Position numbers and translations under genes: made by a program
The notes under the pieces: model-generated
Told to the model about the DNA's origin: nothing
The model's input: only the letters and a program-made list of their open reading frames with translations
Database searches by the model: none
Source: Corinectria fuckeliana
Taxonomy: Eukaryota; Ascomycota; Sordariomycetes; Hypocreales; Nectriaceae
Assembly: GCA_019137255.1 (NCBI GenBank)
Contig: WPDH01000208.1
Coordinates: forward strand, 2,677-66,676
Reading direction: 5' to 3'
DNA length: 64,000 nt
Shown here: positions 1 to 11,601 of the stretch, in pieces
Position numbering within the stretch: position 1 is the first letter of the stretch
How the letters are laid out: each line of letters starts with the position of its first letter

Positions 1-2616
1 TATAAAAGTATATTAGAAAGTAACTAATAGTAAAGCTTATATTTATTATTTTAGTAATTATAAGAATAAGCAGGTTATTATATACTTTAAGAAATCCTAT
101 AAGGATTTTATCCTTCTTTAGAGCTTTTTATAACTTAATTTAGTGTAAAGCTTTTTAGACCTCTTTAAGGTCTATTATTAGGTGTATATAGCCTAACTTA
201 GGTTTAAGTATCTTAAGAGGTAAAAGAGGGGAGAGATTAAAGTTATCTACCTAAAGTTTAGAAAAGAATTTTCTTATTAAGATCTTAGCTTTATCTATAT
301 AAAGTATTACTAGCTTAAGTTAGTCTTAGCAGATAAGAGGTAAAAACTATAAAAAAGTTATAATAGTTTTATTATATAGTTTAGCTTATCTTTTTATATT
401 TTAGAATTATATTATATTATACTATAAGAGCTTAATTAGAAGTTTTCTCTAGAGAGTATACTATATATTCTATATATACTAATCTTATACTATATACACC
501 TTAGAGTGTATATACTAGTCTGCTAGGTAGCTAGTTTATTAGACTATATAGTATACTTACTTAAGTTTAAAAGTTACTTTAGCTATTTTACTATTTTACT
601 AAGAGTTATAATAAGGTTTAGGTTTTTTTTACTTTAGAGTTATATATTTTATAATTATAGTAAGTTACTTAAGAAGCTATTTAACTTTTATATTTAAGGC
701 TTTTAAGATAGTTATTATACTACTAGATATATAATAGAGATAAACTATTATTTTACTAGCTATATTTTACTAGTAGGTTTTCTTTTAGTTAAATCTAAAG
801 TCTAGCTTAAAAGCTATCTTTTTATAAGTGTTTATAATATAAATATACTAAAGGATATAGTTAGACTCTTTTAGGTTATAATTAGTTTTTATATAAGAGG
901 TATTAATAGTTTTAGTAGCTTAAGTAAGATCTAAAGTGCTATTATAGTAGCCTTAAGCTAACTTAGTAACTATTCTATAAGAGGTAAAAAAGCTAATATA
1001 AAGTTATAATACCTTCTTTATAAGGCTATTACTATCTTAGTCTAAGCAGCTATAATAGTCTTAAAGTAAGTAGTAAAAGTTAAAGTTACTTATAAAAAGT
1101 GTATAATTATTTAGAGTAGTACTAATAAGAGCTTATAGTATAAGTAAGTTACTTTTACTATTTAGAGGATTATATAAGGTAATAATTTAGTATTAAGTTT
1201 TTATAAAGGTAATACTAACTTAGTCTTTTTCTACTTATAATATTTATAACTTAGGCTTATACTATTTATTTATATAGACTATTATATGCTTATTATAGTA
1301 AACTATATAGTAGTTATAATATCTTAAGCAGGCTAAAGCTTTTATCTTAGGGTTCTTATTTAGCTTAAAAAGTATAATTATATTATATTTACTATAGGCT
1401 TATAATATAATATAGGTAAGAGTAGCTTAATAATTAGTATTCTAATATAGTATTAGTATTAATTAGTAGTCTAAGAGGGGGATAATAATAGTAATAAGGC
1501 TAAGATAATTATTAAAAGAGGGGATAGTATATAAGCAGCTTAGGCTTATATTAGGGCTAGGCTAGTAGATATTATATATAATCTGTTTATTAAGCTAGAG
1601 AGCCTTTTAGGTTTTCTTAATAAGAACTATATAAGCTAGGCTAATAGTAAGAGTAGTAAGAGTAAGAGCTCTTAAGTTAAAGGTTTAGTTACTATATATT
1701 CTTAAAAGTAAAAAGGTCTATCTAAGTATTCTTTCTTAGTATAAGCTTAGTATAAGGCTGTAATAGAGTAGTTATAACTCTAAGCTAAGTATTTACTCTT
1801 ATAAAGAATATAGTTTAAGAGGATTTCTTTATATTTAGTTAAGTATTCTTTTTTATTAGTATATATAACACCTTTATAATATCCACAGGTTAAAGCTAAC
1901 TTATAGTTTTAGGCTAGATATCTAAACTTAAAGTAGTTATAATATTAGGTAGGTTAAAGCCTCTTATTAAAAGGCTTATAGTTATATAGTTATATATTAA
2001 GTAGTAAGCTGTTATTATATAAGTAGTTAGCCTTTTTAATAGAGCTAATATATAAGATAANNAGGATTTTTAGTTAATTAGATCTGTTAATTTCTTTAAT
2101 AAGCTTATTAGTATTATTTAAGACAGATATAAGTTAGATTTCTTTTACTATTACTATAAATATTAAGAGAGAGAGAGTTATACTATTACTAAAGGCTTTA
2201 GTAACTTAATCTTTAGTATAAATAGCTTATATCTTATCTACTATATAAAATATAAGAATAGTATTACTACTTAGTAGCTTTCTTACTATAATAATACTAG
2301 AGTTATTATAAGCCTAGTTTACTATCTTAATAATAGCTTTTAGGGTTTAGCTGTTAATATTAGAGAGTGTGTTTCTTATTTAGATTATAATTTTATGTTT
2401 AATATAACTTTAAGTTATTTACTTTATGTTTTTCTAGTTTAGAAGTGTTAGGTTTTATACTGTGATTAATATATAAGAGGTTTAGCCTCTCTTATAATCT
2501 AAAGGTATAATAAGAGCTATATTAATAATAGAGGTAAGAGCTGTGATTATATTTATAGTGATTTAGTTTTTAAGAGCTGTTTTATAGTTATATATAGTAT
2601 TCTTCTTATATAAGGT

Positions 2617-2646
2617 GTGGGCTTACACCTTATATATAAATATATA
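2617..2646. repeat. Perfect 12-bp inverted repeat inside the RIP block
   Basis: Two 12-base arms (2617-2628 and 2635-2646) are exact reverse complements separated by the 6-base loop gggctt. The hairpin keeps TG, CA and CC words that are nearly eliminated elsewhere in the block. It lies beyond the integrase end of the Gypsy remnant, where a 3' LTR would be expected, so it may be an LTR structure. That placement is inference. Confidence 0.5.
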
Positions 2647-2899
2647 AGTTTAGATAATATACTAAACTTATTTAAGAGATATAATAAGAATAATTCTAGT
2701 GATAGTATTATATGCTTTATTTTCTAGGTTATCTACTAGTATTCTACTTAGTTTTATAGTAAGTTTATTATTTTTACTTAGTATATACTAGCTAATTCTT
2801 ATAAGAGGGTTATATTAACTTTAGTTAAGTTTATACACCCCTAAATTAATAGCTATTAGAAGCATATTAGTATTATTACTACAGTCCTAATATGCTATT

Positions 2900-5800
2900 A
2901 TCTCTAAGGTAATATATATATAAGAATTTAAATTCTAGTGTTAAAATATATTTTAAAAGCAGATTAGGGCTATAGTAAGTAAAAACTAAGTAAGTAAGAA
3001 AAATATTAACTAATACTATTATATTAGCTGTTATTATATATAAATTCTGCTTTTAGTAATTATACTACCTATCTTTTAAGAGACTTTTTTATATAGATTT
3101 ATAAATATTTCTTAATAGCTTAGTTTATTCTCTCTATCTAGCTATTAGTTTATAAGTAGTATATAATAAATAGTTACTAATAAGTTACCCTCTTAATTAT
3201 AAGGTCCTTTTAAAATTAGCTTATAAGAAGCTTATCTCTATTACTTATAATCTTTTTAAGACTTTTAAACTTATATTTCACTTACTTATAAAGCACTTAT
3301 ACTAATTAAGCTACTATTATAGTCTTCTTATAAGAAATAAATATTATATATTTTATTATATAGTATATAATTACTAGAATTATATTATATTTCTTACTAT
3401 TTACTTATATACTATTTAGTAAACTTATAATAAAGTTTATACTAATTTCTTAAAATAAGTGTAATAGTATTAAGAGTGATTATAAATATCTATAAGGCTT
3501 ATACCTTAGGGTTTTTACCTTTTAGTATAGTTAGCAGCTAGTTATATACTTAGTTATATCTTTTCTAATCTTATTCTAATAGAACTTTCTACTAATAAGT
3601 TTTAATATTTTTATAGTTCTTATATATTTTACTTTAGGATTATTATAATACTAGTATAAGATTTTAAGTCTTAATATCTCTTATATAAGAATTACTAGTC
3701 TGCTCTTAAAGAATAAGGTTTTATTCTAATTATAAAAGTAGTAACTTAGCTTACTAGCTATTTATTATACTCTTACTAACTATTATTAACAGAACTAATT
3801 ATTAGCTTATAATCCTCTAACTAGTTCTTCTAAGTGTAGTAAAAGTTATAATAAAAATACTATTTTGCTTTTTATAAGCTCTCTTATAATTTAATATAAG
3901 ATATATTACTTTAGATTAATAATTCTAGCTTTAGTAAAGTCCTTTTAGCTTTCTTAATAAGCTGTTTCTTACTAAGTATTTTCTAACTGCTTTTAGGTTA
4001 TACTAGTTTATCTCTAAGCTTAAGTAATTATAAAGATAAACACTTTTTATATTTAACTTTTCTAGTCTTTTAAGAGAGTTTAAGATAAGAGGTGCTTTTT
4101 TTAGACTTATTATCTTATAAGGTCTTTAAGACTTACTTATACTACTTATATATATACTCTTATAGTTTTTATCTTACTTTTAATATTAGTAATTATTTGT
4201 TATATATCTAGTAGTAAATCTTTAATAATCTGTAGTTTTATTATAAGAGTAAGTAGTATATTATTATAGCTAATCTTACCTTTTATATAATTAGAATATC
4301 TTAATAGTCTATTTATAAGGTTTTAAATCTTAGAGTGGTATTTAATATTAAAATTAAAAAGTGCTAACTTATACACTTAATAAGTAAGCCTTTCTTAAAA
4401 GTCTTATACTAGTATAGTAATTACTCTCTTAAGTGCTATATAATCTATTAGTAAAAGAAACCTATCTAAAAGTCTTAGCAGATAGTAGCTTTAGTACTTA
4501 AGGCTTTTAATAACAGCTAGTAGCTCTTATTACCTTATATCTTACTATTACTTTATATTTATAAGCTTATATAATATATAAGTAATAAGTTTTTATTAAT
4601 TATTAAATAGTTATATTAAGATCTCTAAGATTACTTATAAAGATATATCTATTTCTACTTATATATACTTAGTAGGGTCTTAATATTATAAAATAGTCAC
4701 TAAGTAGAATATATACTTAAGAGTTTAAAATGCTATTTTCTTCTTCTCTCTCTATTAAAACTTTTTAGCTTTTTTATCTTATTTTAGCTAAGCTGTTAAG
4801 AGGGTAGTAATTTTAGAGTACTTTATAATAAACTTCTAGTAAAAGTTATAAAATCCTTAAAAAACTTAAATATTTTTAATATCTTTTAGTGTTAGCTACT
4901 TAGTGATTATATAAACTTTAAAAAGGTTTATTTTTAACCTCTCTTAAGTAATAATATACCTTAAGAACTTAACTTTCTATTAGTAAAATATGTATTTTAA
5001 CAGCTTAGTATACAGTTAGAAGCTTTATAGTCTATAAAGTACCTTTTTAATATTTTTAGTATACTATTTTTTAGTTTTTAAGTATATAATAATATTATCT
5101 AGATATATAATATAGTAAGTATTTAGTAACCTAGTAAGTACTTAGTAAATATATACTTAAAATATAGTTAGGATATTAGTTAATCTAAATAGTATAATAG
5201 TATATTTAAAGTGATTATATCTTATATAAAACACAGTTTTCTACTAGTTATTTAACTTAATCTAAATATAGTAATATATATTATAAATATTAATTTTTAA
5301 GATCTATCTTACCTTAGATAATTAATCTAATAGATTGCTAATTAATAATAATAAATAATAGTTTTTTACTATAATAGTATTAAGACTTTTATAGTCTATA
5401 TAAATCTAGATTTCTTTATCTTTTTTTAGTATAAAAAGAATAAGTATACTAGCTTTACTTATAAAATATCTAATCTAACTATTTACTATATTCTTAGTAA
5501 TATATTTATAAATAACTTAAGCTTACTTCTTATTAGTAAGATATATTTATCCTAATAAAAGTTTTCTTTTTAGTTATAAGTTAATTAAGTATTTTACCCC
5601 TTCTAGTAGTAGTAAAGTTTTTAATACTTTCTTACTAAAGGTTTCTCTTTTTAACTTTAGTTTAGCTAGTAAGATATTATCTTCTTATTTTTTTAAATCC
5701 TTTCTTAAAACAGGTATTAGCTGCTTATCTAGTAATAGTATACTATTAATATATATAATAAATACCTTTTTATTATCTTCTACTAAGCTCTTTATAAAGA

Positions 5801-6600
5801 ATATAAGGTCTTAGACTAAAATAGGTTTATAAGTTTATATATATATTTAAGTATTAATTATAATACCTTCTTCTCTTATTACTTAGGTAGATAAAAGTAA
5901 GTTACTAACCTCTTTTAGGTGTTATACTTTTATAAATAGCTTTCTTACTTTCCTAAGAAACTCTTAGTAATTTAGTAGGAAGAAGATTAACTAGTAAGCT
6001 AGTAAGAAAAGAGTTATTATCTTATTAAAGCTAGCTAAGTTTAGTACCTTCTAATTTAGATTAGACTTAAGACTTAACTTTTATACTAATTGTTAGCTAA
6101 TAAGATTAACTTATATATAAGTATTTATATCTATTTTAACTTCTTCTTTAGTAAATACTTATATAATAAGTACTCTATCTTATATAATTACTCTAATTAG
6201 CACTAGCTTAGGTTTTAGTATAAGAGGTGTAATAATTATTCTTATACCTACTTGTTTTCTAATAAGTTAATATTCTTAGGATAGGTTATAATAGCTTATA
6301 TAGCAGTTATATTTTAGGTAGCCTTTTCTTTATTTAACTGTCTTATAGTCCTTTAGGGTGCCTTATAATTTAAAGTATAGTATTCTTTTTTATTATAATT
6401 ATAATAGGTAATCCCTCTAAGAAACTAACTTAATAAGCAGTTATCTACTACTTATTATCTGTTATTACTAGCTGGCTAAGATCTTCTATTAGTTAACTTA
6501 TTAGTATTTTAAGTTTTTAACTTACTTAGAGAGTAGGTTTAACAGTCTGTTATTTAAGTCTTTTATAAACCCTCTTAAGTATTAGTAAAGCTGCTTCTCT
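2900..6600 (-). mobile_element. Ty3/Gypsy-type LTR retrotransposon pol remnant, RIP-inactivated
   Basis: Reading the minus strand and allowing for C-to-T and G-to-A changes, the reverse transcriptase core can be followed from about 5500 down to about 4840. The segment preceding the active site aligns with the family pattern SKA-SPILFVLKK. A degenerate Y-x-D-D box (second D changed to N) lies at about 5085-5115. The later FLGFYNFYR-type motif lies at about 4835-4865. Farther along on the same strand, at about 3290-3450, is an integrase core with the DFI-like first catalytic region (D changed to N) followed by ILVIV and KY-IYF-like words. This order (RT, then integrase) is that of Metaviridae/Gypsy pol. 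Dozens of stops make it non-functional. Outer limits are approximate; I did not identify a pair of LTRs, gag or a chromodomain. Confidence 0.85.
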
Positions 6601-8890
6601 TCTAGCTATTACTTTTTAAGTAGTTATTACCTTTAAGATATTACTATTACTATTAAGCTTTCTAAGCTAGCTCTCTTACCTTTAGAATATCTATTTATAG
6701 TCTTTAAAGCTTCTTCTTAATCTTAGTTTATAGTTTATAATAGTATTAGTATGTTAAGACCTTATCTTTCTTAGGCTTCTTAGTGCTAAGAGAGTTATAA
6801 ATTAATCTCTATATATTAAAGTGGTTTATTAGTAACTATCTTACACCTTATTAGAGATAGATAAGGTTTTCTTATAGTTTAATTACTTACTATTTTAGAT
6901 CTATATATAGTCTTCTTATAAAGTTTATAAAGTCTAACTATAAGAGGTCTTATATAGTGCTTAAGTAGTCTTTCTATTCTGTTTATAAGATTTTAAAGAG
7001 GTAAATAGTTAACTAAAGTATTTTCTAGTGATAAGTTATAAACTCTTATATATTNNGACTTATAAGAGTATTAAGATAGTCTTTTATACTCTTTTAGCTT
7101 ATTACTACTAGATTTTATAGCTAGCTTTTTAAGTAGCTATTTCTAAAATTAATAATCTTCCTCTTATATTTTATAGTTCTTTTCTTATTAAGATACTATT
7201 ATTAAGACTAATTCCTAAAGAGTTAAAATATCTTTCTTAAGGCTAATCACTTAGTAATAGTATTCTAAAAAGGTTCTTAATTAGGATTATTATCTTATAT
7301 ATAATTAGGATTATATAGATAATTAGTTCTTATTATTATTATATATATCTAATATTAGGGTTTCTCTCTTATTAAGATTATAATTCCTATAAGTAGTCTC
7401 TAAGTTCTCTCTTAGTACTTATTATAACCTAGCTTTATATAAGAGAGAGAGTATTCTTTCTAGTAACACCTTTTAGCTTAGTATAAGGTTTAGTATAAAG
7501 AGTATTTTCTAAGAGAGTTTCTTTTTTATAAGAAGAGTATTAATTAGATTAATCTCTTTCTTTACCTAATTAGTAAGTATAAGTTTATTTATTATTATTA
7601 ATAGTTATCTTATACTTATTATATACTTACTATATTTTATAAGAGATCTTATATAACCTCTTATTTTATATTATATACTAGTAACTTAAGTAGAGTATAA
7701 AAGTAGAAGAATTATAAAAGTTAGTCTTACTAAGGTGTAAATATAAAGATTATAAAGGTAGGTATTAGTATATTATAAAGCTTTTACTTAATAAGTATTT
7801 AGTAAGTACTTATTAAGTGTTCTTAAAGAGGCTGCTAGCCTACTATTTAGGCAAGCCTTAAGGTTAAGCCTTAAAGGCTTATATTAAGTGTTAATAGTAT
7901 TAGTACTAACTATTATAAATAGAACTCTTACTAAGGCTTTATTACCTTTAGGAACTCTCTTTTAGCTCTTTTCTTATTAATAATAATCACTTTATATATA
8001 ATATAATTCTTTTAGGCCTTTTTAAACTAGTTAGCTTAGGCTTTCTAATCTTTAAACTCTTTTTTAGTTATTAAGGCTTAAAACTTTATCTTAACTTTAT
8101 AGATATTATTTTAGTTTTTAAGATTAATAAAAAGCTTAAGTTAGCTAATAATCTTCTTAAAATCTTATATTTTTCTAATATATATAATATAACTACTTAA
8201 AAGGGTTTTTAAGATAGATATCTTAAGCTTATTTAGCTTTTTCTTTTTAAGAGTCTTATCTTATAAGCTCTTATCTTATTTTACCTACTAAAATATAAAT
8301 AGCCTATTATTATTAGCTCACTTAATATTATAATCTTACTACTAATCTTTAAGATTAAGCTAATAGATTTATATAGTAAGAGCTTTTTTCTTACTATTAT
8401 TAATACCTAAAAAATCTAGCCTTTTAAGCTTTAAAAAGAAGTCTCTCTTATTAATAACTAATATAAGATTTAATACTAGATTATTAATACTTAATATAGT
8501 CTCTAAGCTAATATATTTTTAGATTTTATATATTATAGCTAAAGTATAAATACACTCTAGCTAAAAAGTCTAGTTTTTAGCCTTTTTTAGCTTAAAAAGA
8601 AAGTTTAAAAATACTTTTATACTATTTATATTTATTATATTAGTAGCTAAAAGTATACTAAATACTTAATAGGTAAATTACTTTAGATTATATAAATCAC
8701 TTAAATTAAAATTTATAAGCCTTAAAAGTAATTACTTAGCTAAAAGAGAAATTAGTTACTTATAGGTTTTTTCCTAATATTAAAAATAATACTAGATTAA
8801 TACTAAAAGCTAGAATTCACTTAAAAAGTTACTACTAGGCTTATAACTATTAATATAACTATATATATTATATAACTATACTAAGCTAAA

Positions 8891-9125
8891 AAAAGGGGCG
8901 AAACAGTAAGTCCCTAAGAGGATCACTATTATCGCTAGATGCCTAGCATCTAAGGCAGAAATATAAACGGTGCCCAATAGCGGGCCTGACTAGTGGTCCT
9001 ACCACCAACAGTATCCAACCCTGATTCTTGCCTGTCCCAGTCCCTAGCTCAGCTACTCCCGCTCAGCGACGGCTATTCTCCAGCAACAAACAACACCACA
9101 TTGGTTCACTTTCAGCCAACTAAAT
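8891..9125. other. Junction from the RIP block to normal DNA
   Basis: Immediately after the AT-rich block the sequence becomes balanced in composition. It contains a short palindrome around agatgcctagcatct (about 8937-8952). I see no coding sequence. It probably provides the 5' region of the F-box-like gene that starts at 9126. Confidence 0.5.
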
Positions 9126-9929
9126 ATGTCTATTGATTCCAAAGACTTTCGGTGGAACGACCTCCCTGCCGAGTGGCAGCTCATGGTCTTGGAGCAGCTG
9201 ATGCAACGTCGGGGCGGTCTTGCCGCTTATGCCGCAGTTTGCACGCCCTGGCAAGCATTTTTCGAGCAGAGGATTTTCCGCAACTTCATCCTGCAACCAT
9301 GCGATCTTCTCAGATTTGGCGACATTACGCGCGGAGATAGGAGACCGTTTGTCCGGCACATTTTTCTCCAGGTCCCAGCTGTAAATTATGATTACTCCCC
9401 CATGTGTTTTGGAGACCCGCCCAAGGGAGGTCTTGACGAGACCGCCTTCACAATTGCCGTCAACGCCCTTTGGGAGATTCTGTCCACGCGGGAGACAAGC
9501 GGACCAGACGCAAACATAGGCTTGACGCTCGAACTTGGCGTGTTCCCCGCACGCAATCTCAAGCTGACGACTCGTTCATACTCCCGGTTTCTGGAAACAG
9601 GATCTGTAAGGCCATACAAGTTCAGTTCCGACCTCGAATATATCCGATATATGCAAGGCTTTCGTCAAAGAACCTCAACGCATTACCGTGTGATAGATAG
9701 CTGGATGTACATCAGGTTCCATCTGCTAGGACAGCGACCCATGTGTCTGGACGGGGCTCTTTTTAGTTTAGCTACACATGGTTTTGACAGTCACAGTAAA
9801 GACTTAACTGCCTATACAAAACGCCACTCACGATGCATTCTTGCCGAGCTACTCCCTCAGATTCCACGATTCCAGCATCAATGTAGAGGCGAGCTAAGTC
9901 CGGCTTGGTCACCTTCGTCGCGGTGGTGA
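9126..9929 (+). CDS. F-box-like hypothetical protein, probably truncated
   Basis: A single open frame of 267 residues starts at the ATG at 9126. The first 60 residues have the spacing of an F-box (LPAEWQLMVLEQL, then a Cys-Thr-Pro-Trp-containing second helix). An F-box would bind Skp1 and place the protein in an SCF ubiquitin ligase. The middle, with conserved-looking acidic and Trp/Tyr positions (about residues 75-190), resembles the large family of lineage-specific F-box proteins of plant-associated Sordariomycetes. Those are usually 400-600 residues long, and here the reading becomes unconvincing after about residue 190, suggesting a lost C-terminus, a missed intron or decay. The gene lies only 235 bp from the RIP block. 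Substrate unknown. Confidence 0.55.
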   Translation: MSIDSKDFRWNDLPAEWQLMVLEQLMQRRGGLAAYAAVCTPWQAFFEQRIFRNFILQPCDLLRFGDITRGDRRPFVRHIFLQVPAVNYDYSPMCFGDPPKGGLDETAFTIAVNALWEILSTRETSGPDANIGLTLELGVFPARNLKLTTRSYSRFLETGSVRPYKFSSDLEYIRYMQGFRQRTSTHYRVIDSWMYIRFHLLGQRPMCLDGALFSLATHGFDSHSKDLTAYTKRHSRCILAELLPQIPRFQHQCRGELSPAWSPSSRW

Positions 9930-10035
9930 TCAGAGATGAAAATGGTTTGGAATGATCTCATGAAACTAGAACAAATTGCGGCAATTAAACTGCATGCAAT
10001 AAAGCCATCCTTTCCCGACATACGTCTTCCTAAGA

Positions 10036-11601
10036 TTAGGGCTTTCGAGACGTCTTCTTCGTCCCGAAGGTGCTAAACGTAGCTGCTCTGACCTTCCTCA
10101 GAACCTCGGCAACATCTTTTCCCGGATGCTCACTGTGCGTCCACCAATGCCGGATACCGGTAAACATCATCACCAGGATTGTCAGCAAACCAAAGATCCA
10201 CAGCATTGTCCAAACCAACGGCGTGATCAGGATGTCCCATGACTTGTCACTGTGAGCCTCAGCCACGAATAGCTGTGAGCCAATGACGGTGGTGACTCCC
10301 GTGGTCGGAAGGAAGACCATGGTAATTGCCGCGATGGTCTTCATCAAGTTGGAGTCCTGGATCATCACCATGGAGTCCTGCTGGGTGACGAGATGAAACG
10401 ACAAGGTTATGGCGTTGTCGATACGCTTTTTCAGGCTGCCGAGCCGGAGCTGGCTCGAGCAGAACAGTGAATGTCGATACTGCAGACATTCGTGAAGCTG
10501 TCTGAGAATCTGGTCGCGACTTGCTGGGCGCAGCGTCGGGTCGTGCGTACCACCGTTCTCGATAGTCGAGTTAACGAGCAATAAACAGGACTCGAGGGTC
10601 TCTGCGATGTGTATGATGTGCTTAGCACAATTGTGCATGGCTGCAAAGGGGATCTTGGAACTCATCTTCCGGGTGCCTTTGCTGTTAGCGAACTCGAGAA
10701 TTAACTGTCGCTGTTAGACTCGGGCGATGAAGAAGGGCGATGAAGAATGGCGACAAGGTAACTCACGTGTTCGAGAGGACCAAAGACTTGGTTCATCTTC
10801 CAGACCGTATCGTCTATCTCGTAGTACAGCCCTTCGAATACCATGTCAAATAAGATATACGGATCGTTGGAGACTTGCTCCCAAGCTTTGGCGGCAACAA
10901 ACTCGTTCAACCTGCCCTCAACCCTCGGCGTGGCGCCGAAGCACACCAGAGTAGGGCATCTCTCAGGTTCAAGACTTAAGAAGAAGCCAGTCCGGTACCA
11001 ACTGTAATCAGCCTGCGGAAGCGTCGAGATGTGGTATCCCATCGCCGCCGCGCGGTTGTCCACCTCTGGAGGCTGAGACTGGAGCGTTGGCTCCCCCCTG
11101 CCTGATTTCGATGCTCTTGCACAAGAAATGAAACCAAGAGCAGGACCCGTTCTTGTCGGTGCTGCGGCCAAAGCTGTGGCTGACAGACTGAAGTCGCTCT
11201 TTGGTGAAGTCGGTCGGGACACCGAGGGTGCTGAACATCTCGAGTGTCTGGGGGAGGGCATCTCTGCGAGGAAGGTCGAGCGGGGCGAAGCTTCGGCCTG
11301 TTAGTAATCTGATTCCAGATGAGGCTCTAGACTTGCGGGATATCTTAGGATTTATTGACTTGCACAATTCTCAAGCTCGCCTTCGATCGAAGGCAGTGGG
11401 GACTAGTCTCAAGATGCCAGCGACCGTCTGGGTGATCTAAACCCAATTCAGCACAGAATGAGCGGGCATGGGGAGTTTTTTCATACTCTCGGACACCTCA
11501 AATATGTTAAGCATCCATTGCGGAAACGCAACGGCGATAGGCGTTCTCGTCGCCTCTTGCACAAAGGCTCGGTACGGGCTCTCTCTGTTCGTCCACGACA
11601 T
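10036..11601 (-). pseudogene. CorA-like Mg2+ transporter-type protein with a frameshift
   Basis: The C-terminal exon (10704-10036) encodes a CorA-type end. A long helical segment is followed by SNLMKTIAAITMVFLPTTGV and two membrane helices, with no clear GMN motif, as is common in the fungal CorA-like family. It joins upstream across a 62-base GT-AG intron (10705-10766) to an exon containing QADYSWYRTGFFLSL and a DDTVWKMNQVFGPLEH helix. Farther upstream, a segment with ERLQSVSHSFG and CSWFHFLCK (about 11330-11100) is in another frame. The two frames meet exactly at a G6 run (about 11090-11096), where one extra base would explain the shift. A possible first exon starts at the ATG at 11601; its splice site is not resolved. 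The gene is either inactivated or carries a homopolymer sequencing error. Confidence 0.65.

Larger units (their letters stand above)
1..8890. repeat. AT-rich RIP-mutated repeat block
   Basis: Over almost 8.9 kb the sequence is built almost entirely of TA-rich words. The dinucleotides CpA, TpG and CpG are nearly absent, and no open reading frame of useful length exists on either strand. This is the footprint of repeat-induced point mutation, which converts CpA to TpA on both strands of duplicated DNA in filamentous ascomycetes. Decayed Ty3/Gypsy coding sequence is recognisable in the middle (separate entry). I could not assign 1-2900 and 6700-8890 to an element. Two 2-base N gaps, at 2061-2062 and 7055-7056, show that the assembly is not continuous here. 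The right edge is abrupt: normal GC content resumes within about 20 bases near 8890. Confidence 0.93.

Noticed and set aside
1..8890. Centromere or mitochondrial insertion as the source of the AT-rich block
   Set aside because: Directional loss of CpA/TpG together with readable Gypsy pol fits RIP of a transposon; no mitochondrial genes or satellite arrays are seen.
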